This document shows positions 1-7,328 of a stretch of 64,000 nt of DNA, one piece after another. Position 1 is the first letter of the stretch. The number at the start of each line of letters is the position of its first letter. The notes beneath the pieces are model-generated. The model made no database searches and was not told the DNA's origin. It saw only the letters and a list, made by a program, of their open reading frames with translations. The stretch covers positions 2,790,001-2,854,000 of the forward strand of contig NC_004663.1 of the NCBI RefSeq assembly GCF_000011065.1, written 5' to 3'. Source of the stretch: Bacteroides thetaiotaomicron VPI-5482. GTDB taxonomy: Bacteria; Bacteroidota; Bacteroidia; Bacteroidales; Bacteroidaceae. The position numbers and the translations under genes are program-made.

Positions 1-203
1 TAACTTTTTATATTACAATTTGGAGAATTTCCTAGTATTAGATCCGAAAAGAAAATACTCAGGAATAATAAAAATAGTAGTTTTTTCATATACTGTTCAT
101 ATTTGATGTTTAACGCTGCAAATATGAACAGTAAGTTTAAGAAAAGTATTACACCGTTATGTTAACGAATACAAAAAGCAGATCGTATTACATAAAACTC
201 AAA
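1..203. other. AT-rich non-coding stretch left of the insertion sequence
   Basis: I see no credible gene, RNA or terminator here. It ends at the target duplication of the insertion sequence, so before insertion it was continuous with the short spacer next to the TPR regulator gene that ends at 1544. Confidence 0.5.
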
Positions 204-212
204 TAATAATAC
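204..212. repeat. Left 9-bp target-site duplication of the IS
   Basis: The sequence taataatac at 204-212 is repeated exactly at 1529-1537. Each copy abuts the end of the terminal inverted repeat of the element, as expected for a duplication made on insertion. Confidence 0.85.
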
Positions 213-1528
213 CATTGCTGTCCCATTAAAATCTAAAAGAGTTCTTTGAAATATTTGAAATTTAGTTAGTTACAGCGATTTTCCGAGCGAACGGACTTGA
301 ATTTGTAGCTTTGCATCAGATTAATCCGATGGCATATGTTCCAAGACAAATACGTTTTCGCTCAATTGGCTTCATTTCTGAATCGAAGTAAGTTTAACCG
401 CATAGTCACCAAGTATGATGGTGATAAATATGTGAAGCACTTCACCTGCTGGAATCAACTACTTGCTTTGATGTTTGGTCAACTTTCTAATCGTGAAAGT
501 CTGCGAGATTTGATAGTTGCTCTTGAAGCTCATCATTCCAAATGTTATCATTTAGGAATGGGTAAAAATGTATCAAAGTCATCGCTGGCAAGAGCAAATC
601 AAGATAGAGACTATCACATCTTTGAAGAATATGCTTACTACCTGGTTAGCGAAGCACGACAAAAGTGTGCTAATCATATTTTCAAACTTGGCGGTAACGT
701 TTATGCTTTCGATTCGACAACTATTGACCTGTGCCTTTCAGTCTTTTGGTGGGCAAAATTCCGCAAAAAGAAAGGTGGTATCAAAGTGCATACATTATAT
801 GATGTGGAAACACAGATTCCTGCATTCTTTCATATCACGGAAGCATCCGTACACGATTCTAAAGTTATGATTGAAATTCCTTATGAACCAAGCTCTTATT
901 ACATCTTTGACCGCGGTTATAACAACTTCAAAATGCTGTATAAAATTCATCAAATTGAAGCCTACTTTGTTGTCAGAGCAAAAAAGAATCTTCAATACAA
1001 ATCCATCCAATGGAAACGTAGACTGCCTAAGAATGTGCTTTCAGACGCAAGTGTACTTCTGACAGGATTCTATCCTAAACAATATTACCCAAAGCCACTT
1101 AGACTGGTTAAATATTGGGATGAAGAACAAGAACGAGAATTTACATTCATAACCAATGCGATGCATATATCTGCGCTTCAAGTTGCTGAACTTTATAAAA
1201 ATCGCTGGCAGGTAGAGCTGTTTTTCAAATGGCTCAAGCAGCACCTTAAAATCAAAAGATTTTGGGGAACTACAGAGAATGCTGTTCGAATACAGATATA
1301 TGCTGCTATATGCGCTTACTGTTTGGTGGCAATCATTCAACACGATATGCAACTGGACAGAAGTACATATGAAGTGTTACAAATACTGAGCATCTCATTG
1401 ACTGATAAGACTCATCTGAGAGACCTCTTTGATAAAACTAAATTTCAAAATGACAAAGAACGATTCGGACCAAATGGGCCAAGTTTATTTAATTTTTAAT
1501 TCGTCCCAATTTTAATGGGACACTAATG
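213..1528 (+). mobile_element. Complete IS4-family insertion sequence, 1316 bp
   Basis: The ends are imperfect 20-bp inverted repeats. The left end (213-232) reads cattgctgtcccattaaaat and the complement of the right end (1509-1528) reads cattagtgtcccattaaaat, with only positions 5 and 6 differing. Perfect 9-bp direct repeats flank it. It holds one full-length transposase gene, so it may still be active. It sits 7 bp past the stop codon of the regulator gene to its right and interrupts no coding sequence I can see. Size and 9-bp duplication fit several IS4 subgroups; the exact ISfinder name is not determined. Confidence 0.9.
336..1499 (+). CDS. IS4-family DDE transposase
   Basis: This 387-residue protein cuts and joins the ends of the insertion sequence that carries it. 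The N-terminal 75 residues resemble the DUF4372 domain common in IS4 transposases. The RNase H-like catalytic core follows: Asp126 in FDSTTIDL, Asp192 in IFDRGYNN and Glu294 in the IS4 signature Y-x2-R-x3-E-x6-K (Tyr287, Arg290, Glu294, Lys301). Length is normal for the family and no frameshift is visible. A TAGCTTTG box at 306-313, inside the element, could be the -7 element of its own weak promoter. The function is secure from the catalytic signature. Confidence 0.95.
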   Translation: MFQDKYVFAQLASFLNRSKFNRIVTKYDGDKYVKHFTCWNQLLALMFGQLSNRESLRDLIVALEAHHSKCYHLGMGKNVSKSSLARANQDRDYHIFEEYAYYLVSEARQKCANHIFKLGGNVYAFDSTTIDLCLSVFWWAKFRKKKGGIKVHTLYDVETQIPAFFHITEASVHDSKVMIEIPYEPSSYYIFDRGYNNFKMLYKIHQIEAYFVVRAKKNLQYKSIQWKRRLPKNVLSDASVLLTGFYPKQYYPKPLRLVKYWDEEQEREFTFITNAMHISALQVAELYKNRWQVELFFKWLKQHLKIKRFWGTTENAVRIQIYAAICAYCLVAIIQHDMQLDRSTYEVLQILSISLTDKTHLRDLFDKTKFQNDKERFGPNGPSLFNF

Positions 1529-1537
1529 TAATAATAC
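1529..1537. repeat. Right 9-bp target-site duplication of the IS
   Basis: Second copy of taataatac, exactly next to the right terminal inverted repeat that ends at 1528. It pairs with 204-212. Confidence 0.85.
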
Positions 1538-1543
1538 AATAAC

Positions 1544-3334
1544 TTAGATTTTGCGTAATATATCAACCAATTTTATTTTCTTATCTTTATTTAAACCCAT
1601 CTTCTCCAATACAGACCAACTTCTTTTATATACGGCAGCAGAAGTGCATCCCCAAAGACTGGCAATATCGGCATATTTAAAATCCAACCTAACTAAACAG
1701 CAAAAACGAATATCTTCCTCCAATAAATACTCATATTTAGTGCTTAATCTTTCTACAAATCCCAAAGATGCCATATCTATTTCATGCAATAAAATATCCC
1801 ATTCATCATTAGTAATCTTCTTCATTCCATCAGGATTAAGTTTATTATACTCACACAATTCTATCAACATTTGATAAACAGGAGAAGACATTAATATAAA
1901 TTTCAGATTCAGATTTCTCAATTGCTTTACTTCCTCATCTCTTTCTACAAGCCGACGTTCTAAATCTTCTTGCATTAAATGGTATTGTTCCAATAGTTCA
2001 TTAAGACAACTATCTAATTGTGCTTTGGAGTTAACATCTGACTCTAAATATTCACAATGTTGCTGTATTTCTTTTATTTCTATATTTTTTTTCTCTAACT
2101 CTTTCTTGATAGTCTCTATACTTTTATACAATAATTGTCGTTTATTGACTAATTGTGCCATTTCTTCCTTCCTTTTTCTACGCCTTTGCAAAAAGAAACA
2201 AATCGTAATAATAAACAATAGGACAAGTAACAATAGACAAAAACGATACTGAGTCAAAAATGATTCATAGCGTTCCGTTGATTGATGATATAACACATCC
2301 TTCAAAGAAGAAACTACCTCAACCGGTTGCTCGACCAATTTCATGGAATCCTTATATATAGCATATAAAGTTTCGTATTCCAATGCTTCATTTTTTTTCC
2401 CCAACTTCGTTGCCATTTCTGATAATTTCATATATGCATTTGTTTTTGCATAATAATTATCAGAAGATATACCTCTATTCAAATAAACAGAGGCTGAATC
2501 ATATTGTTCCAATTGCAAATAAGCACTCCCAATAACTAGATAGTAACCATATCTTTCAGAACTGTCTAACACCAATCGCATACCTTTATTTGCAAACAAT
2601 ATAGCTTCGCGTGATTTCCCTTGATATTCTAGAAGATAACTAAGAGAACTAAACACAAGCTCCTTAATATGTTGTTTATCTGTATCTTTTATTAGCTTTA
2701 GGGCTCGTTTTAAATATTTTTCTGCATCTGTATAATATTCTTCTCCTCGCTCCATGCAAATATCTGCACAACTTACTAGCACTACGGCTAAACGCAATGA
2801 ATCATGATGTGTTTCTGCCAATTCAATAGTCTGTCTATAAAGAGAATCAGCCTCTTCCTGCAATCCATGCTGCCAAAACAATAAACCCAAATTACTTTTC
2901 AATAGAATATTCAAATCATAATTATCCACTTTCTCAGCTAAAGGCATTGCCACCAAAAATTCACGTACAGTTCCTTCAATATCACCTCTGTCTTGACAAA
3001 CTCGTCCAAGATAATAATGAGCTTTTGCCCGTAGGGTAATATCATCGGAAGTATCATAATAATCTACAGCGACACGAATTAACGAATCATCCGTATGAGT
3101 AATATAGTTCTTATCTTTGGCTTGTGTTAACAATAGGGCATACTTAGCTCTAGACTGTATAGTAGACAACTCTGCAAGATTCACACCTTCCAATATACTC
3201 AATGCACTATCTGCACATCCAACTTCTATCAAAGAATCTGCATGCAATAAAGAAGGAATTACCCTATCTGTGGGAGAAAGGCAAGATGTTAAAAACAGGA
3301 AGATGATTCCATAGACATAGTTTACATTCATCAC
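1544..3334 (-). CDS. Membrane-anchored TPR protein with C-terminal HTH, putative regulator
   Basis: The 596-residue product begins with a lipoprotein-like signal (FLFLTSCLSP). Residues about 25-340 are helical repeats of TPR type, expected in the periplasm. One membrane segment lies near 361-382 (FCLLLLVLLFIITICFFLQ), followed by an Arg/Lys cluster, a coiled coil of about 100 residues, and a C-terminal helix-turn-helix-like stretch near 555-585 (DIASLWGCTSAAVYKRS). This layout is shared by a large Bacteroides family thought to pass an envelope signal to transcription. A Cys near the signal and an internal membrane helix coexist, so lipidation is uncertain. The target genes are unknown. The IS at 213-1528 lies immediately downstream. 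Confidence 0.75.
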   Translation of the reverse strand: MMNVNYVYGIIFLFLTSCLSPTDRVIPSLLHADSLIEVGCADSALSILEGVNLAELSTIQSRAKYALLLTQAKDKNYITHTDDSLIRVAVDYYDTSDDITLRAKAHYYLGRVCQDRGDIEGTVREFLVAMPLAEKVDNYDLNILLKSNLGLLFWQHGLQEEADSLYRQTIELAETHHDSLRLAVVLVSCADICMERGEEYYTDAEKYLKRALKLIKDTDKQHIKELVFSSLSYLLEYQGKSREAILFANKGMRLVLDSSERYGYYLVIGSAYLQLEQYDSASVYLNRGISSDNYYAKTNAYMKLSEMATKLGKKNEALEYETLYAIYKDSMKLVEQPVEVVSSLKDVLYHQSTERYESFLTQYRFCLLLLVLLFIITICFFLQRRRKRKEEMAQLVNKRQLLYKSIETIKKELEKKNIEIKEIQQHCEYLESDVNSKAQLDSCLNELLEQYHLMQEDLERRLVERDEEVKQLRNLNLKFILMSSPVYQMLIELCEYNKLNPDGMKKITNDEWDILLHEIDMASLGFVERLSTKYEYLLEEDIRFCCLVRLDFKYADIASLWGCTSAAVYKRSWSVLEKMGLNKDKKIKLVDILRKI

Positions 3335-3432
3335 TTTTAATAGATTTCGAATAAGTTTTGTTTGAGAGCAGAAGCAAAAGTAAAAGAATTATAATATATT
3401 TGCAACTTAAACCTAAAAATGTTTAACCAAGA

Positions 3433-4158
3433 ATGGCAGAATCTACGATTATTACCGGTCAGTTTGTTCGAATCAGCCAAACGCCCGCCAGTATCGGCGA
3501 ACGATTGCTGGCTTTGGCCATCGATTATTCCCTGATTGTGATTTATCTATATTCTGTGACGACACTCATTGTTAAACTGCATTTATCCTCCGGAGTCGGT
3601 ACGGTCTTTATTCTGTGCCTCGTCTATTTGCCTGTACTTCTTTACTCGTTCCTCTGCGAAATGTTCAACCACGGGCAGAGTTTTGGAAAACGTCTGATGA
3701 ATATACGCGTCGTAAAATCAGACGGTTCTACTCCCAGCATCAGTGCTTATCTGCTGCGCTGGCTTCTCTTCATCATTGACGGTCCCGGCACGGGAGGTTT
3801 AGGACTTTTAGTCGTTCTGCTGACTAAAAACAGTCAGCGGCTGGGTGATTTAGCAGCCGGAACGATGGTGATCAAAGAAAAGAATTATCGCAAGATACAC
3901 GTCAGCCTTGATGAATTTGATTACCTGACCAAGAATTATCATCCGACGTATCCACAATCTGCCGATTTATCATTGGAACAGGTGAACGTAATCACCCGAA
4001 CGCTGGAATCCGGTGAAAAGGATCGGGTAAGGCGCGTTACGTTACTCGCCAAAAAGGTGCAGGAAATCTTATCTGTTACTCCACGAGAGAATAATCAGGA
4101 GAAGTTTCTTCAAACGGTACTTCGGGATTATCAGTATTATGCGTTGGAGGAAATCTAA
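3433..4158 (+). CDS. RDD-family integral membrane protein
   Basis: The first half carries an RDD domain: ERLLALAIDYSLIV near residue 22 holds the conserved Arg and Asp, followed by three hydrophobic segments (about 30-50, 55-75 and 110-135) and the typical GQSFGKRLMNIRVVKSDG loop. The C-terminal 90 residues are hydrophilic and probably cytoplasmic. RDD proteins are poorly defined; some have been linked to ion transport or stress. No operon partner is evident: the gene to the left is divergent and the gene to the right is convergent with 9 bp between them. A TATATTTG box at 3395-3402 may be its promoter -7 element. Confidence 0.85.
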   Translation: MAESTIITGQFVRISQTPASIGERLLALAIDYSLIVIYLYSVTTLIVKLHLSSGVGTVFILCLVYLPVLLYSFLCEMFNHGQSFGKRLMNIRVVKSDGSTPSISAYLLRWLLFIIDGPGTGGLGLLVVLLTKNSQRLGDLAAGTMVIKEKNYRKIHVSLDEFDYLTKNYHPTYPQSADLSLEQVNVITRTLESGEKDRVRRVTLLAKKVQEILSVTPRENNQEKFLQTVLRDYQYYALEEI

Positions 4159-4167
4159 AATAAGAAC

Positions 4168-4773
4168 TCACACAACACGTATATACACTACCGTCTTCCC
4201 ATTTCCATATTTCTGAATAATTCCTTTTTCTATGAAAAGATTCAATTGATGCAAAGCCTGTAATCTACTCATCCCGGTAATAGCACAATAATCTGCCCGA
4301 TTGATACAAGGATGTTTCTCTAAAAAGTCCTGCAATTTTTTCAAGCACTCGTCTTCGGATATTTTCGCATTGGAACGTGTCGGGGAAGATATTCGTTCTA
4401 GATCCATTTTAGAGTTCAGTTCTCTCTTATATGTTTGTTTTACCTTCAGCTTAATATTTTTCAGGCGAATAGATGGAGAGCGTACTTCTTTTCTGTCAAT
4501 AATCTCTTTTTCCAAAGAAAGGGTCAAAGAAAAATGCCCTAAATCTCCAAATTCCACAATATATCCTCTGGACAGCAGTGTCTGTAACTCATCGGTGATA
4601 GCCTCTACCGCTCCAACTAATTGCGCATGGGGAATATGATGCATCATGGACACCCGCTCCACAAATTCTTTGGTTGTATATGTTCCGCTTGGCACTACCC
4701 GTGCGTGTAGCAACTTCTGTTCTTCAGCATCCTCTTGTTTGGGATTTTCATAAAGGTCGTAATAAATGCTCAT
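4168..4773 (-). CDS. HU/IHF-like DNA-binding protein with C-terminal winged-helix region
   Basis: Residues about 1-125 match the HU-like fold typical of Bacteroidetes proteins (HU-HIG type): KEFVERVSMMHHIPHAQLVG gives the helical dimer part and YIVEFGDLGHFSLTL the beta strands before the DNA-binding arms. Residues about 140-201 (RADYCAITGMSRLQALHQLN) look like a small helix-turn-helix, so this is a two-domain protein. Ordinary HU is about 90 residues. Such proteins may act in nucleoid structure or local regulation. Its upstream region holds four 22-bp-phased palindromes (4851-4938), which could be its own operator, though that is only inferred from position. Confidence 0.8.
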   Translation of the reverse strand: MSIYYDLYENPKQEDAEEQKLLHARVVPSGTYTTKEFVERVSMMHHIPHAQLVGAVEAITDELQTLLSRGYIVEFGDLGHFSLTLSLEKEIIDRKEVRSPSIRLKNIKLKVKQTYKRELNSKMDLERISSPTRSNAKISEDECLKKLQDFLEKHPCINRADYCAITGMSRLQALHQLNLFIEKGIIQKYGNGKTVVYIRVV

Positions 4774-4850
4774 AAGAATAATTTTATGTTTGGCTGTTAA
4801 TAACTTAATGGTTTCTATTTAAGTAATTAGTTGTTTGTTGGCTACATTCT

Positions 4851-4938
4851 TTCGTATTACTTAAGTGAGACGAATAGATTACTTAAGTAAGACAATTATA
4901 TCACTTAAGTAATTTGATTATCTTACTTAAGTGATACG
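4851..4938. repeat. Palindrome array A: four units at exact 22-bp period
   Basis: The palindrome acttaagt occurs at 4859-4866, 4881-4888, 4903-4910 and 4925-4932, each exactly 22 bp after the last. Flanking bases are partly conserved (tcttacttaagtga-like and tatcacttaagt-like arms), and the outer ends cgtat and atacg make the array as a whole roughly dyad-symmetric. A weaker atttaagt lies at 4817-4824. The array is in the divergent gap between the HU-like gene and the AraC-type gene. The rest of this 308-bp gap shows only a TAACTTTG box at 5063-5070. Confidence 0.85.
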
Positions 4939-5081
4939 CAATAAAACAACGAACAAAGATACTAAAAATCCGAAAGCCCCGAAACTATTTTCCGCATGAG
5001 TTTTAATAAGCGATAGAATAAGATTGCCATATTGCATAAACTGTATTCTCAACTGTTTTCACTAACTTTGCAAAAAAATGA

Positions 5082-5927
5082 ATGACAGGTATCCCTACAC
5101 ATAAAGCTGTTCAACAATCTGATTTTGGAATATTTGCAAAGGAAGTATCTCCCTTTTCCCCGAATCGGACGATTAATTACGTACACCGAGATGATTATTA
5201 CATTTTGGGCGTAGTGAAAAGCGGTACGTGTCATGTAAGCATCGATTTCAAAGAGTATGTTTTCTCGGCAGGTGACGTTGTCTGTACCCAGCCCAACCAA
5301 GTTCACCATATCATTGATACAGGAAACGCAGACGTTCTTCTTCTTTTTATAGACGGAGTGTTTATAGATACTCCAACCAAGCAAATCATTGCCGAATATG
5401 TATTATCGCCCGTACCGTTTAAGATAAACGACATACAATATACTGATTTGGGCCAATTATTCTCCATGATTCTGCGAAGAATGAACGGGGGGAATCCTGA
5501 TTGCAAATCGAAAGCCGTCATACAGAATTTATCATGTGCCATTGTCGGCATCATTACAGACAACATTCAGAAGTATATAGGACAAAACCACAAGAACAGA
5601 AGGCATATTGAAATCACATTAGCGCTCAAAGCACTGTTTTCAGAAGAAAAACAACTAAACAGAAGTGTATCTTATTATGCGGAAGCATTACACATCTCAC
5701 CGGTATACCTGAATGAAGTGGTTAAAAATGTCACAGGCGAAAGTGTGAGCAAATATATTCAGAATGAATTAATATTGAGAGCCAAGCGAATGCTGGTATA
5801 CACTTCCTTAAACGTAAGAGAGATTTCCATTGACTTGGGAATAGAGGATTATGCATACTTCACCCGATTGTTCACCAAAGCGGTAGGCGTCAACCCGACC
5901 TCCTATCGAAAGAAATACCTTGAATAG
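5082..5927 (+). CDS. AraC-family transcriptional regulator
   Basis: The 281-residue protein has an N-terminal cupin-like sensor region (residues about 30-110, with VKSGTCHVSIDFKEYVFSAG and QPNQVHHI) and a C-terminal AraC DNA-binding domain (about 185-281) with two helix-turn-helix motifs. The second, around REISIDLGIEDYAYFTRLF, and the closing GVNPTSYRKKY are diagnostic. An ATG at 5078 in another frame hits a stop quickly, so 5082 is the start. The next gene, a DUF4405 membrane protein, lies 68 bp downstream on the same strand and is a plausible target. The ligand is unknown. Confidence 0.9.
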   Translation: MTGIPTHKAVQQSDFGIFAKEVSPFSPNRTINYVHRDDYYILGVVKSGTCHVSIDFKEYVFSAGDVVCTQPNQVHHIIDTGNADVLLLFIDGVFIDTPTKQIIAEYVLSPVPFKINDIQYTDLGQLFSMILRRMNGGNPDCKSKAVIQNLSCAIVGIITDNIQKYIGQNHKNRRHIEITLALKALFSEEKQLNRSVSYYAEALHISPVYLNEVVKNVTGESVSKYIQNELILRAKRMLVYTSLNVREISIDLGIEDYAYFTRLFTKAVGVNPTSYRKKYLE

Positions 5928-5995
5928 TACAACTTTAACCTCACATCGTCTATTTCACTATTAATCAGTTCGTTGTAATTTTGCCATCAAAAAAG

Positions 5996-6463
5996 ATGAG
6001 CAGAAACAGATTTATTTATCTCACAGATTTAATGTTAGTTCCCATATTCATTTTGTCGTTTTACACAGGCGTCGAATTACATATCGCAGGACAGGGTGAC
6101 AACCATGAAATATGGCATAACTGGGCCGTGTTCCATGTTAATGCCAGCCTGCTATTCATGATATTGGGAATAGTTCATGTCAAAAGCCATTGGGGATGGT
6201 ATAAAGGCTTGAAAACAATCGGCTGCAAAGGCAAAAGAAAAGTCGTGTTATCCTTGTCTGTTGTTTTCTTATTGGTCATTATTACAGGACTATCACTGTT
6301 CGGTATTGAAGGAGCCAATTCTCCGATGGGATTACTGCATTACCAAATCGGTATTCTCACAGGAGTTCTGAGCGTTTGTCATATAGCAAAGAGAAAACAG
6401 TTTTTATTCAAGGGATTTGCAGCGAATGTACTTGGCAGGAAATACCGGAGAGCGAAAGCATAA
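5996..6463 (+). CDS. DUF4405-like small membrane protein, possible cytochrome b-type
   Basis: The 155-residue protein has four predicted membrane helices and several conserved histidines (EIWHNWAVFHVN, GIVHVKSHWGW, LLHYQIG, VCHIAKRK). This pattern resembles DUF4405/cytochrome b561-like proteins, in which paired histidines hold haem in the membrane. Redox function is inferred from the pattern only. An in-frame TTG at 5981 would add five residues, but it falls inside a TAATTTTG box (5976-5983) that looks like a promoter -7 element. I therefore prefer ATG 5996, which would give a very short leader. It follows the AraC-type gene. Confidence 0.75.
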   Translation: MSRNRFIYLTDLMLVPIFILSFYTGVELHIAGQGDNHEIWHNWAVFHVNASLLFMILGIVHVKSHWGWYKGLKTIGCKGKRKVVLSLSVVFLLVIITGLSLFGIEGANSPMGLLHYQIGILTGVLSVCHIAKRKQFLFKGFAANVLGRKYRRAKA

Positions 6464-6477
6464 GGATGGAAAAAGAA

Positions 6478-6509
6478 ATAGCCTGAAAGACGCGAATCTT
6501 TCAGGCTAT
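6478..6509. terminator. Hairpin between convergent genes, likely bidirectional terminator
   Basis: A 13-bp perfect stem (atagcctgaaaga at 6478-6490 with 6497-6509) closes a 6-base loop. It lies between the convergent genes ending at 6463 and 6547. The flanks are A-rich on the left and T-rich on the right, so it could serve both strands. Confidence 0.75.
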
Positions 6510-6546
6510 ATTCCTTTCATTTATCTACAGTGGTGACTAGCGACAA

Positions 6547-6882
6547 TTAGTCCACCTGCCCCAGAGAGTTTCCATATTCCATTTCTCCCTGAACCACAAA
6601 AAGGATTTCTTCGGGATCATATTCTCCCATTTCGTCCTTCTTGGCTTCTTTCACGATGTAAGCTACGACCTCTTCCAAGTCAATGTTTACGTAGCCGTCG
6701 TTATCGGGCTGAGCGTCGAGAATGCCACTTTCTGAATAGTACTCGTCTATCAGATCGAGAAAATAGTACAGTTCATCGTCCTCGAACTTCTCTTTCAGTT
6801 CCTGAGGCAGATAGTTCTTGATAAACTCGACGGTCTTTTCGTCATCGGCATCTTCTAATAAAAAATCATCTTCCAGTCCCAT
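6547..6882 (-). CDS. Small acidic conserved hypothetical protein
   Basis: This 111-residue protein is strongly acidic (runs such as EDADDEKTVEF and DLEEVVAYIVKE) and has no membrane segment or signal peptide. I do not recognise a named domain; it looks like a cytosolic helical protein conserved near thioredoxin in Bacteroides. It is the gene after trxA on the same strand, 43 bp away across a 7-bp tandem repeat, and is followed by a strong hairpin. Cotranscription with trxA is likely; function is unknown. Confidence 0.7.
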   Translation of the reverse strand: MGLEDDFLLEDADDEKTVEFIKNYLPQELKEKFEDDELYYFLDLIDEYYSESGILDAQPDNDGYVNIDLEEVVAYIVKEAKKDEMGEYDPEEILFVVQGEMEYGNSLGQVD

Positions 6883-6890
6883 GGTTGTAA

Positions 6891-6918
6891 GTATTAAGTA
6901 ATAAGTATTAAATATTAG
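6891..6918. repeat. 7-bp tandem repeat, four degenerate units
   Basis: Units gtattaa, gtaataa, gtattaa, atattag follow one another without gaps between the acidic-protein gene and trxA. The same kind of heptad array recurs at 7251-7278 on the other side of trxA. Confidence 0.7.
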
Positions 6919-6925
6919 ACAAAGT

Positions 6926-7240
6926 CTAGAGAAGGTTCTTCACTTTTTCCACGAATACCGGTTTGGCGACTGCGCCTACCTGCTTGTCTACAATCTCACC
7001 ATTCTTGAAGAACAAAACAGTAGGAATGTTGCGGATACCGTATTCGGCAGCCACATCGCTGTTATCATCCACATCGCATTTACCGATGATGACTTGTCCT
7101 TCAAACTCCGCGGCCAATTCTTCAATAATAGGAGCCACCATTTTACAAGGGCCACACCAGGGAGCCCAAAAATCCACCACAACAGGCTTTCCTTCTGCAA
7201 GGATTTCCTTATAGTTGCTGTCTGTAATTTCTAAAGCCAT
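6926..7240 (-). CDS. trxA: Thioredoxin
   Basis: The 104-residue protein is a full-length cytosolic thioredoxin that reduces disulfides in client proteins such as ribonucleotide reductase. The active site WCGPC is at residues 28-32, preceded by VVVDFWAP, and the cis-proline loop IRNIPTVLFF is intact. There is no signal peptide. It lies 68 bp after dnaE on the same strand but has its own promoter candidate at 7300-7328, so it need not depend on dnaE transcription. Heptad repeats flank it on both sides. Confidence 0.97.
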   Translation of the reverse strand: MALEITDSNYKEILAEGKPVVVDFWAPWCGPCKMVAPIIEELAAEFEGQVIIGKCDVDDNSDVAAEYGIRNIPTVLFFKNGEIVDKQVGAVAKPVFVEKVKNLL

Positions 7241-7250
7241 TTCTTTTTAA

Positions 7251-7278
7251 GTATTAAGTATTAATTATTATGTATTAC
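7251..7278. repeat. 7-bp tandem repeat upstream of trxA
   Basis: Units gtattaa, gtattaa, ttattat, gtattac run in register. They lie in the leader between the predicted trxA promoter and its start codon, so they would be transcribed. Confidence 0.7.
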
Positions 7279-7299
7279 TTCGTTTGTAGATTTGCGCTA

Positions 7300-7328
7300 C
7301 AAAGATAATCAATTTATACGGAATCCAA
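7300..7328 (-). promoter_or_regulatory. Bacteroides-type promoter for trxA
   Basis: On the minus strand TATCTTTG (7307 down to 7300) matches the TAnnTTTG -7 box. A TTG (7328-7326) lies 18 bp further upstream, close to the 19-21 bp norm. It overlaps the last codons of dnaE. Confidence 0.55.

Noticed and set aside
795..1352. Reverse-strand frames inside the transposase gene
   Set aside because: They are short, overlap a full-length catalytic frame and show no independent features.
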